A stretch of 64,000 nucleotides of DNA from Pisaster brevispinus (Eukaryota; Echinodermata; Asteroidea; Forcipulatida; Asteriidae). The DNA is taken from positions 2,889,001-2,953,000 of the forward strand of contig JAMKCF010000023.1 in NCBI GenBank assembly GCA_023634235.1, given 5' to 3'. Numbering within the stretch: position 1 is the first letter of the stretch; the number at the start of each line of letters is the position of its first letter. Shown here one piece after another: positions 1 to 12,400 of the stretch. The translations under genes were made by a program, and so were the position numbers. A model generated the notes under the pieces. It was given only the letters and a program-made list of their open reading frames with translations. It ran no database searches and had not been told where the DNA came from.

Positions 1-114
1 TGCTCAACGGTTGTGCATACGCGCCGTACAAACAGATTTTAGATTGAGTACCAGGATGTATTGACTATGTTGTGCCTAAAGTAGCGCCTGCAAAAGCTTG
101 CTCGCCCTGCGTAT

Positions 115-222
115 GTTTTAACACTTCTCACCATGTTTATATCACGAGTTTAAACATGGCCATGTGATCTCCTCTTGACCAATTAGAACGGATAAACTGT
201 CCTGAGTATTTATGAATATAAC
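115..222 (+). repeat. Dispersed repeat, copy 1 (GACCAATTAGAA family)
   Basis: Shares about 100 bp with 16718-16830 (same strand) and with 11703-11790 (reverse complement). Common blocks are TTTAACACT.CTC, a CATGTGATC block, and TTGACCAATTAGAA...ATAAACT...TATTTATGAAT. It lies about 100 bp past the donor of exon 317-454. Family unknown. Confidence 0.6.
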
Positions 223-316
223 ATCAAGAAATTGTTTATGGTAAACTTAGAATGAATCTTAGAAGTTGTTAAGCACTTGCTACCCAAGCTAAGATGACAA
301 CAGTGATATTCATTAC

Positions 317-454
317 ATTGATTTTATCTTCATTATGCAGGACACTACTCTGAGCTCGTTCTAGATCTCTGTCACGATCACGTAAGGCTGTTCTGAGCTG
401 GCGTACTTCAGCCTCTTTAGCATCTACTGCTCTCAGCTTATCTTCAAGTGCTTC
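317..454 (-). CDS. CDK5RAP2: Centrosomin-family exon 20 (last in window)
   Basis: Forty-six codons, phase 0-0: EALEDKLRAVDAKEAEVRQL, then a basic/acidic helix ending LHNEDKIN. Acceptor TTCCTACAG, donor GTAATG. The transcript continues beyond position 1. Confidence 0.85.
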
Positions 455-3400
455 CTGTAGGAACATTGCAAGCAGGAAACCATTCAATCAATTTCAGGCC
501 AATAGCTCTAATCAATCACCAAGTACAATCACATCTTGTTTTCAATAATGTTAAAGATTTCAAAGTTAATTTCTACGTCAAACAGTGAACAATTCCAATT
601 AGCTCATTTGAAAGATGAGGGTTGGTAATTATAGACAAGAATGATTAGTTGGAATCTGAAAGCTCATCTTTAATTAAATTCAAACCAGTATAAGTCCACA
701 GCAATATTTCCCACTGAAATACTCTCAACAAGTTAGTATTTGAAGACCCTACAAATCATCTTGACCAGAGAGATAGACAAAACCTTTGCAGGTTGGTTGC
801 ATGGTGTTAAAAATTAAACAAGGATTAATACAGAACAACCCATTCCAGCCCAATTTCATTTGTCCCGATCTGCCATTACTGTTACACTCTTTACTGGGAT
901 GCTTTTATGCTCACGCATACATTTGGTGCAGGTTTAAGCTTACGTCATGCTGGCATTTTGTATAGTTGCTTCGACATCACCGGTTGAAAATGCCCCTGGC
1001 GCGTAAAATAAATATACGCGTATATGCATCCCAGTAATGGAGGGAAACACTATTTGTCTATACTTTTTCTTGAAAAGGTACAGCTCTGTGTACATTGTAA
1101 GTGCTCATTTTCAGGGGTCCAATGTGATACTGTTGTAAACGGTATGCAATGACTGAGCTTACTTAATAAGAAATATTACCTTACACAAAATATTTATGAC
1201 ACAGGAAAAATAGGTGGTGTGTGTGCCTTAATTGTAGGTTTGCATTGCTCACTCATTTGCAGGCAACACTCACAGGTAGTGTGGAAGAGTATTCCCTTGC
1301 TTACATTTACCAGCACAATCAAATGTAAAATGTGCAGTCAGGAACAATTTACTGTTTAACAGCACCATGGAATTTGGCTAAGACCTGGGCCCAATTTCAT
1401 AGAGCTGCTTAAGCAGAAAATAATGCTTAACAATTTCCTGCTAAGCAGAAATGAGCAGGATACCAGTCACAAATTGTACACGTGACATAGCAGTTTGGCT
1501 GGTAACCTTATTCTGGTAAGCAAAATTTTGTTGTGCCTAGCAAATTTTTGTGCTTAAGCAGCTCTATGAAATTGGGCCTAGTAACAAAGAAATGGTTCAA
1601 AAGATTGTAGGTAAAATACCTCCACAGCTTTGTCTCTCTGTTTGAGTCGTTCTCTCAATGTATGAATCAATGCACTGTTTCCGCCATTATCATCCTACAT
1701 AAAATAAAAAACAAACCATTATTTTACTTCACACAATGTATTGCTTCATACCATTTACAATGAAATCCTTCATGTTTATGGTGTTTGGGGTCATTTTAAA
1801 ATTCTGTTTAAAATTTGTACACGTATGTGATTCTTACTTGTTCGCTTTCTTGTGAATATATGGAAATAAATGTTATTGACTGCTAGGATCTATCAGACCT
1901 ATTCTGTCAGATCCATTCTGTCAGATCCATTCTATCAGATCCATTCTGTCAGATCCATTCTATCAGATCCATTCTATCAGATCCATTCTATCAGATCCAT
2001 TCTATCAGACCTATTCCATCAGATTTCATCTACATCTATCAGATCTAGTCTATCAGGTGAGTTTTGAGTTGGCACTTGAAGGTGGCGGTAGATGCCCAAA
2101 TTGTGATGTACCTAACCATCATGTTAGTAATTATAGGACTGAATTATGAGATCATTTGTAGCTGATCAATTGCATCTCATGTTTCAAAAGTAAACTTTTA
2201 TTAATGGAACTGTTTTCAAGTTTTCTAAAAAGTAAATGCAATGTGCCCACAACCCTAAGTCCTTCTAAATCCTTTATTTTGACACAGAGGACATAGAAGG
2301 ATATATTTGGCAGGGTAAGGGTTAATAAATAATATTTGTTTAAATCTTCAAATTCAATACGAACGTTGAAATATCTTCTCATACACATCCACCACATCAA
2401 CCACTTTGTGGTAGTAAATGTAGTTTTGAAATTCGTGGCACTTAAACAAATCCTTTCCTAAGACATAATGGAGGACACTGCTAGAACACAGAAGTGCAAG
2501 TATAGACCTAAATGCAACATGTCCAAATTACCAAGATGGTTCTGACAGCCATTTTGGTTATCCCAAAGAGCACACCATTTATACCAATTCCATCAGAGCT
2601 GTACTTCATGATCCTACCAAGTACGCATGCATTTACAGACGACAGAGGTAGACCTGCACTGTATGGGGATCTCTAAACACAGAATTCCACAGTAATCAGT
2701 GCCATGGAACTGGGCCAAGTTCTGAATGGTGCCCAGCACTACATTCCTTAATACATTCCCATATTTAAGGTTTACTTTCAGAAGCAGATTAGTTGGTGAT
2801 GGGGTTAAAACAGATATGTTTTAAATTATTCTGTGCAAATTTGAAAACAAAATTCATGTCACCAATTGCACATTAACATGCAGAGTATGTAAGCGTGATG
2901 CAAAAGACATTTCTTCCAGAATACACACAATTCATAGTGTCAGTGCAAAAACGTTGCATCCCCTAAAATAGCACTTATGTTATACACAAATTTGGAATTG
3001 TCAAAACATCGTATAGATTTGCTTAAAATAGCCCAGATGTACACACTAAACAAGTATGCCCGAGATATAACGCTTTTGCACTGAGCAATTTTGTGCGAGA
3101 TACGTTTTTGCAAAATCAAGAATTAATGATTTTGCACTGACACGACAAAATGATCACATTCATGTATGCAATAGTTTATAAACTATTGCATACAGTCCAT
3201 AATGTGCCCAAGATCTATCTGTATCTATACATGAAAGAGTGTCACAACACAACACAAGGGTAACTCGATTATACAATGTACAGGTACATTGCACAAACCC
3301 ACAAAGCTAGATTAATACACATGTATGATAAAGCAACAAATAATTGCACTTACATGAGTTGGTTTATTAGCATCACGGGCAAGTTCCATGTACTCCTGCC

Positions 3401-6400
3401 AAATGCACACATCATTAGGTTAATAGTTAGCCTCATGCAAACATGCTTACCAAGAATTGCTCCAGTTAAGCATTCAAGTCAGCAAAATATTGCAGATAAA
3501 ATAAATGGCAGAGATGCTTTTATTTGCTATAGCCTTTCTGCTAGCTCAAGATTCCATAAATATCTTTTTAAAAAGAGAACAGAATGGCTACTAAAGGTAG
3601 GGTCATAGATTGGTTTTTGTCATTGTAATAATGATTTATGGGCAAAGTTATAAAGAAAGATACAATAAAAGTCATATGTGAAAGTTTCAGCTGAATACAG
3701 TTTCTACTTGCTGAGAAAACACAACAAAACTGTCACGGTATTTTCACTAAGAGTGTCCAATCCATCCACGATAAGTGTGGTGACAGCAGGTACCAACTGT
3801 ATCTCTGGCCGCAGCTATTGCAACCCTCAGAAATCTGAGGAGTGATTACAAGAATCGTTTCTCAGATTCAAATGTTTTTGGGTGAACAATTATCCAAACC
3901 ACATTACTGTACTTAGAAGGGAATCTTTTCTCAAAATACTTGATACTATCAACAGCTGCAGTGCTTCCTACCAAGTATTAGTTGTTATGGTCATTAATTT
4001 TTGGAGTATTTACCAATCTATGACCCTACCTTTGAATATAGAATCAGCTTACAATGTAAGTATCCAACTAAAATAACAGCATTAGTAAAAATCATTATTA
4101 TTAATCTAGTTTTTCAGGCACAGATCCATATACTTAATATGAACAGGAGAGGTTGGAGAAACGTCAAATCATACAAACTTCACTTCTTCAGGGAGTTGGT
4201 TACATTAGAGACAGCACGCATGAAGGGTTAAAATCTTACTGAAAAACTTATTTCTTATACAATCGTACTGGAGAGTTAGTAATGTGTTAAAAGATTAGCC
4301 AAGCCATTTGTTGCAGGTGAATTTAAAGCTTGGTGGTGAAATAACTTGCTGGGTTAAATGATGTTTCTCAATATTTCTCGGAGTGACCTCTCTTCATTTG
4401 TAAGAGAAGTCTACAATGCCTGACCTGCTTGCTCCGTTTCAATAACAAGTAAAGAAATTAATTCATGTATCAATTGAGATTTGTCAGTCAAATAAATTAT
4501 TATGTTGATCACGTTAAGGTTCTACAACAGACCATTCTACACCCAACAACAGGTAAAGACATCTCCCATAAATTCACTTCTAACTAAGAATTTGAGTTGG
4601 AATAACACACTGACATCATAGCCCTAATCCCTGCACAATAACAGTCCTACTGCAGTTGACTGCAAGTAACATATTAATACTGTAATCACATAATTTCATT
4701 GTGTGTATAGTCCGTCCTAATATCAAGGCAAACTAAACAGGAAAATCTTAGTTGTCTGAGAAACTTGGTTCAGCCTAATCAGCTGTGTGAATACTTCACC
4801 CGAATGCATTTGTTTACAAATCCCTCAGGGTCATACACTGTTAGACTCCATTTTAAAACATTTGTTAATTGATTGATACCTACAGACCCTCAAAAGAGAA
4901 AATAGCTTCAAGAAGATGTAAACATATGTTTTGGATTAGTGCAAAAAGTTTGTCTTCCTTTTGACTGTTGGCTACAGTTATCCAAATATGAATAGAGTAA
5001 TTTCATATCATTATCCTTGCAGGTTTTCAAAAAAAAATTGAAATCAAAGTTTGTTTGTCATGGTTAGAGCATGACCAACCTACAGCAATATGCTTCAAAC
5101 TCTGACATCCTTAAATTGTTCAAGATACAACCTTCAGATTGACCAGTCATAGTTGCAAAGGGTCTGAAATTTTGAGATGTAAAACCACTGGTAAAACCAC
5201 TGGTACTGGTGTATCAGGTAACCAACCACCCATTGTACAATACATAACCCTTTAAGCTCAAACCCTTAATGCATTGACCAATTACAGCTGCAAACCCACG
5301 CCCAATCGCCAAACACTATTCCAAAATGTACACAAGCTGCCACCATTTTGACTGCTGCATTGTGTATTTTGTATCAGGTGAGGTGCGTTCATTGAGGTAT
5401 TCGTTTACTTTCTACCTACCTGCACCAAGCGATCCTTGTCTTGTAATCCTTTGGTTAATCTCTGGATTATCTTTTCTTTATTCTGAAGCTGCTGCTGGGA
5501 ATCTTCCAGCAAACCCTGTCAGTTAACAATCAAACATGGTCAGCAATTCGTATCATACATGTACACCCAAAACTAAGTGTACAATCAGAAAAGGTACATA
5601 CACACATCAGCTTCCAACTTCAACAAAATGTCACAGAGTTTATAAGCACTTGGCTTCAATATTCAAGATGATAGTCATCTTGTAAAATAGCTGAAGTATT
5701 TCAAATTCAAATCAATGACTTAACCTACATGTATAAAGCCATAGGAAGGATACTAGATGGCACCTTAGGATATACCAATGACCTATAGGCACTCAAGTTA
5801 AGAACCAAATGCCATATAATGTAATAAAAGAAACAAGATAAAGGCTTCATCAGAACAAAGACCAGCCCAAGCTTGCTGACATGTTGGGAAGATCACTACA
5901 GTTCCTTCAAAAACTTTACCTGATAAATCACACTTTAATAGCGAGTAATTTGGGATTGACTAGAGTGGGACTCGAACCTGTGACCTCTGAATTAGTACTG
6001 GTGCTCCACCAACTGAGCTATCTAGCCTTGTATTGGCAGTCTACCTATTTTGTCAGTATCTTTGTTTGGAGGTGCTAGTCAGAAGCCATACAACCTGTAA
6101 CTGTTGTGTAGCCAGGGATTACACCCAAGTTTAGATACAACCTGGGAAGCGGCAGCAGAGGGATCACCTTTTGGGGATGCAACTTTTTATTTCAAATATC
6201 AAGTAATTAACCACAAGGGAAACTGACTGAGTAAATTTCAAAATAATTTAAGGTTGAACAAAGAAAAATTCACTAGCCATGGGACTTGAACCTACAACCT
6301 CCAGATTAACGTGCCAGTGTTCTACCAACTGAGCTATCTAGCCCTATGTTGGCAATATACCTAATTTGTCAATATTTTTGTTCAGTGGTGCCAGTCAGAA

Positions 6401-9400
6401 GCCAGCTATTAGTTAAATTAAACACACAGTGTACTCAAAATGGAAAACCATGTCAGTGAGTGTTAGATAAAGATGTTATGTAATACAATTTACCTGGTAA
6501 TTTTGCTCTATTGCGTCAACCTTCTCATCAGTCTGTAACTTGGCATCCTGTAACTGACCTTTCAACTCCTGTCAAAAGTCAAACATGTTTTCATAAATAA
6601 TTTTAACAAGAAGTGTTACATAAACACTCACTGCATTTTACCTTTTGAAATCTTCTATTGCAAAAATATATTTAATATTATTTAAGTTTCATTAATGCAG
6701 TGTGTAAAGAAATGTTTAAATACATCAATGCTGTTTTCTCAAAGATGGTTCTTAGTACAGTCATATCTTTGGATTCCGTGACCATTTTTTTGATACCTTT
6801 TTTTCTTGATGGATTTGACTTTAGGAACCATTAAGAATGAAAATTAGCTTCTATGTACCTCTGGAATGTGACAGGAACTTTTTTTATAGGGCAATATTCA
6901 AAATGGCTGCCGACGCCAGCTTGAAAAACCTAATTTGTAATAGCTCTGGCACCAGATGGACTAGATGGACAAAAGAGATGTCAATTTCTACTATATCTGG
7001 CATGACAAATCCACTGGGATGTCATAGTGAAGTTTAGGGATCATCTTGACCTCAAAATTCAAGATGGCCGCCGCCGCCATCTTGAAAACATAACTTTCAA
7101 TAACTCTAGACGGACAAAAGAGATGTAATTTTCCACTCTTATTACAATGAAATTGGACTGAGCAGCTGTGACAGAACACAGAACAAATATTTCCAACACT
7201 CCTTCGTTCAAAGGATGGCAACTTCCTTGTTTTATGTTGTAATTACTAATATAAACCCTGCAATGTACTCTTTTCTTAATTGCGTTCACAGGCATGGTGT
7301 AATTTACCGAGCCACTGTAAGCGGCACTTGGTAGTGAAACAGCTAATAATCATTACAGTCTTCACTCTAGATTGGCCTGTTTAACAATTAGCATTCAAGA
7401 CATTCATAGAAACAAACACTTGAAACCTGACCTTGACAGTCAATTCTCTCTGCTCTAGAAGGTCATTTAGGTGTTGTTCAGCTTCATTCCCATCTAGCCT
7501 CAGTCTACCCAGCTCATCCTGCTTTCTAGTCAGGCTCTTTTGAAGTCGCTGATGTAAATGGCCAAAAATAAAGGCAATTTATGTTTCTATCAAAATAAGT
7601 ATTACATTTATACCATAAACTTAAAAGCCACGACAATATGCAATGTAAATTGAATTGGTCCAGGTATCTTTTTAGAAGGGGTAACTTTCTTCGAGATATT
7701 ATTTTGGATGAAATACTGTCATGTTTAAAACTGTCTCAGATTTCAGATTTCATTTTGATTTAACTGAATTGAGTTGAGCAAATGAATGTGAACACAATCC
7801 TTTTACTATATGCTACATGTGTCAAGCACTGTACACTCAGCATAGTGTTAGTCTTTTGGACACCCTGTTTTAAATTTGGACACCCTGTTTTATCTGTCAT
7901 TTATATGTAAATGTATTGTCAGTATACAATTTGGACACCCAATTTTTTAATTTCCAGCAAATTTGGACACCCTTTTACCAAATTCTGGCTAAAACCTTGA
8001 TACTCAGCACATTCCTTTAAGTCTAGTGAAAATAATCCACAAGCATATTATTCCAGTATACAGTGCTTAACACACATCGGTGCATGGGTAAACATAAATG
8101 ACATAATTTATCACAAATTTAACATCTATTAAAATCATTGCGGTACCTACTGCTAATGTATAGGATACATAAAACCTCTAGCTATTATTTATTATTATAT
8201 ATTCGACCTCAACAATACAAGAACAAAAAAAAAACATTTAAAACAATAAAACCAAAACAGAAACAACATAGCAAAAAAATAAATAAATAAATAAACAATA
8301 GGCCAAGCCTTACAACATACAGTATAGCTATAATGTACCATAAAACGGCGATGACGTGAGGGCAAATAGAAAGAAAAATGAAAAAAGAGTCTACACAGAA
8401 CAATCTTGGTGGTCTAGTGGATTACCTCATTCTCTAGTTGTTTAGCATGTAGTGTTGATTTCAACTCAGACATCTTGCCTTCCATATCGGACATTGCTGC
8501 TTGGTATTGCTCCATACCCTGTTATCCAAAACAAAACAATATCAGTCTAAAATAACGCCATTTCCTCTTGCTGCTTGGTATTGCTCCATACCCTGTTATC
8601 CAAAACAAAACAACATCAGTCTAAAATAACGCCATTTCCTCTTGTTAATCAGTGTGATATGCACAATCTGTACATGCGCGCACAAAACCTTACGGATCAG
8701 GTTTGTGAGGTCCTGCTATTGTTGTTTTATTATTCCCTTTTCTAAAGAATTTCTTAGTGGGGTCCAAGTCCAAAAAAAGACAAACTTTGTGGTGTCCATT
8801 GTTCCATTATGTGTAATACCCCACAAGGACCCTTCCCTAAGCCCACATGCCCACGCCACGCATGCAAAGCTGTGTAGAATTTACTCTGAAAATGTATTTG
8901 AAATATCACTGTAAGCTACAAACCAAACCCATCCAATCCAGATTTCTTTGATGCATTACAGCCTTAATGCATACCTCAAATTTGTTTTTCTGTGCTTTGT
9001 GCATGGCTTCTCTTGCCTGCATGAGGGCGCCCTCACGGTCATCAGCTTGATCACACAGCAGTCGAATCTGAAGAGAACAAAACAAGCCTTCCAGTTAGTC
9101 TTCACATTTGTCAGCACAAAATGTATGAAGAAGAAATATAATGGATAAGTTCTATCTTGTGTTTATTGTGAACAAATTTCAAATGAAAAGGATCTATGTG
9201 TGAGATATGAAACAAATGCATTTCGCTCGTGCATTGTCACAGAATTATCTATCTGTTAAATCTGGCCTTGCCATTTCACTTGGCTTTGCCTCCTGAAATG
9301 GAATAGTCCAGATTTCACCTTGTGATTAGATTGTGCGCCAATGCACACATATGCATCCAATATTTGTATGATGTGAGAAGCCATGCCTCTCGCAGCTTGA

Positions 9401-12400
9401 AATTATATTAATTCTTAGAGCTGTATGCAAAAAATCATGCACATTGGATGGTGCATAAATCCTTCTAGGCCATCACTCTTTAAATTGTTAACAAACTGTG
9501 CTTAGTAAATTTATTTGACAAGCAAAATTTTACAGTGAACCAGTGGCAACAGCACAATACATGGCCTTTTGACTGGTAACCTGCTTTAGCCTAGCAAGAT
9601 TTCTCTATGCTAAGTGTATAACTTTCTGAAACTGAGCCCAGATTCTAACAATCAGCAGCTTCTAGTCAGAGGAAGGACCCAGCTCCAATAGTCCTCTTCA
9701 CTCACCTCTTTATCTTTAGCTCGAATGGCTTCAGTCAAACCTTGTATGGCTTTGTCTCGCTTCATGGTGTTACTCTCCAAGTTCTTCAGTTCTTGTTCCT
9801 TGTCCACGACCTCATCTTCTAAGTTCTACGTGTTGGGAATAAAAGGCAAGTCTCATTTGCATTAATACTGCAGATGTACATTCAGTCTCTCACTCTTCAC
9901 GGTTATGCATCTATTATGATATATGTGACCGGCTCTGCAAAAATGGCCCTTATGTCGCAAAAAATAATTTTGGAGTTAGATACATGGATGGAAAGGTCTT
10001 TCTCTCAGCTTTAATTTGGTGTATTTAGAAGTCTGTAGCATTTTGCAATCCAGAGTTATACTCTAATTTGCATACAAATACTTGCCATTTTTGTCAAAAT
10101 AGGTTATGGAGAAACAGCCTTTTAAACTTTACGATGTATTTTAAAGTATTTCAATACCAAGTTCTTGTGAAAGTCCCTAGCAACGAGTACGTTCCCGTTG
10201 GACTATTCGTCTGAATTTTTCACCAAGTGTTTGTTATGTCTTTTAAAGTACAACATATTTTGCATTTCATTTAATGCACTATATCGCTATTTTTAAAAAT
10301 TAATTTGCATACTGTGCTATTTCTTATAATTTTTTTGCAAATTTTAAAATAGCAAACACACACTTGAGAATTATTTTGAAGAGTTAAGACCTTTTTCGGT
10401 GAATTGAGTAGCTTTTTCTTAAAGTTAAACAAATGAACACTGGCTGTATAAACCCTATGAATTAAAATTATGTATTTTTTGTGTGAAAACAAGAGCTTTT
10501 TGGAAAAAAAATATGTAAAAATTATTTCACATTTTTTTTGTAATTTTAATTTATCAGCTTGAGTTGTTTAATAAAACTCTTAAATAAACTCGCTTTTCAG
10601 GATTAAACTATTTCGGGGCTAAAAATTTAAAGTTTTTGTAAAAAAAAAAGTTTACAAATTTAATATTTCCTTCTATTAATTTAAATCTAGCACTAGTCAA
10701 CATGGTTTGCCTTCTAAGATCGAACTAAAGTTAATTAATCAATTTTGAAATAATCTTTGGGTTAACATTTTGCTGTCAGGGTCGATCTTTTCGTTATCTC
10801 CTGCTGAAAATGGCGATGTGGAATCAGATTCCAAATCGTTTTCTGATTCAACGTCGTCATTTTCACATCGGAAGTTAACAAAGTAATCTTCCACGAAACC
10901 AATCGTGTCTCTCTCCTCACGGAGATCATTCAAAGCTTCAGCCAGACACTGATTCTTCAAACCATACTTAAGCAAATAATTAACGAAACAGTATAGAAAA
11001 CCTGTTGCTTAAAACAAGATATGTTGGCTAAAATAGTAAATAATTATGAAAATATTTACGCTCGGAGCATGAGAAGGTAGTTGAGTTGGACAGAATTGAC
11101 AGGTATTGCGCTGTTTTCGCGTGGCACGCACTCTATAAACAGTCACAAGGCAGTCACCTGACAATGAATAAACAACCAATCCCATTCACGGCGCATGCGC
11201 GCGCTCGACCGTGCGCCCATTGTCCAATCGTTACACTACACTGTATACACGTGACCGAAAAAATCCACGCTCCTAGTAACAAGCACCCTTTGTATACGTG
11301 TCAGAAATTAACCTGCCTTGGTTTTGCATTTGACCTTTAACCTTTTCTATGTCCACATACAGAAAGGCAACGTCTTCAGCTTTCAGATGATACCAAAATT
11401 ATAATAGGGGGGTTCCAAATAATGTGGTGCCAGATGTGTAAAATGACGCAACTTTCCACCAAAACCGCGGACACCGATCGCGCAAACCACCAACAAAACG
11501 TACACAAAACACGGTTTTTTTCATCTTTATTGGTCAAAATAAACATTCAATCTTACAAATTATGAAAGTGTGGATATCAACGATGTCAAAAAAGGGATAA
11601 TAAAAAAATCACACCAACGAAAAATGTATCACCCTTTCAACATTGACGAGCCCATTACGTGAAAAGGCATAGCGCGACTTACGGGCCTTTTTTGCAGAGC
11701 GGGTCACATATATTCATCAACACCTCAGGGAGAGTTTATGCATTCTAATTGGTCAAAACGTGATCACGTGGTAGTGTTTCACCGATCTTAAATAAAAATA
11801 AAGTAGAGTTGTTTGAGATCGATTGGCTAAATCGCATACAGCGCTCATAGCCATATGTGTGTTGGCACACGTTCTTACGCAAGCACTAGTAAATGTTATG
11901 CAATGTAAAGTATATTAGTAAATGGTACACGTCCCATCCGATAGATGAAGCAACAATAATTAAGTGTCTCACTTGAGGACCCAAATGTCAAGACCGGGAT
12001 CCAAACCCACGCTATGCAAATCTGAAATCTGAACTTGAGATCAGTGCACTAGACCGCTTGGCCATGACACCCCACTGATGCATACAGATTAACTATAACA
12101 TAACACATATATTGAAGCTTATCTCAGTTGGAAGATTGAAGACTATCATTTAATAGGCCATACATAGTCCCCATTTCATGTATAAGAGTTTAGAGTTGCC
12201 CTAGTACATTGTGAGTTTTTTTCCTTTAAAGTGATATTAATGTTGACTGTGCCAGCTCCTAACCTGTTGTTTACTTCATGAGTTTTTGTTGTTGCCCACT
12301 AGTACTATTTGTCATGTTTGAATGACCACAGCTGGCGGGATTGGGTTGTGTATAAACAAATTATTTTTACAAAGAAACAAAATGTAGTTTTGTACCTTTT

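Noticed and set aside
5971..6080. Functional tRNA gene
   Set aside because: A and B boxes are present, but the acceptor stem does not pair and a related copy sits 300 bp away with a shared body; this is a SINE.
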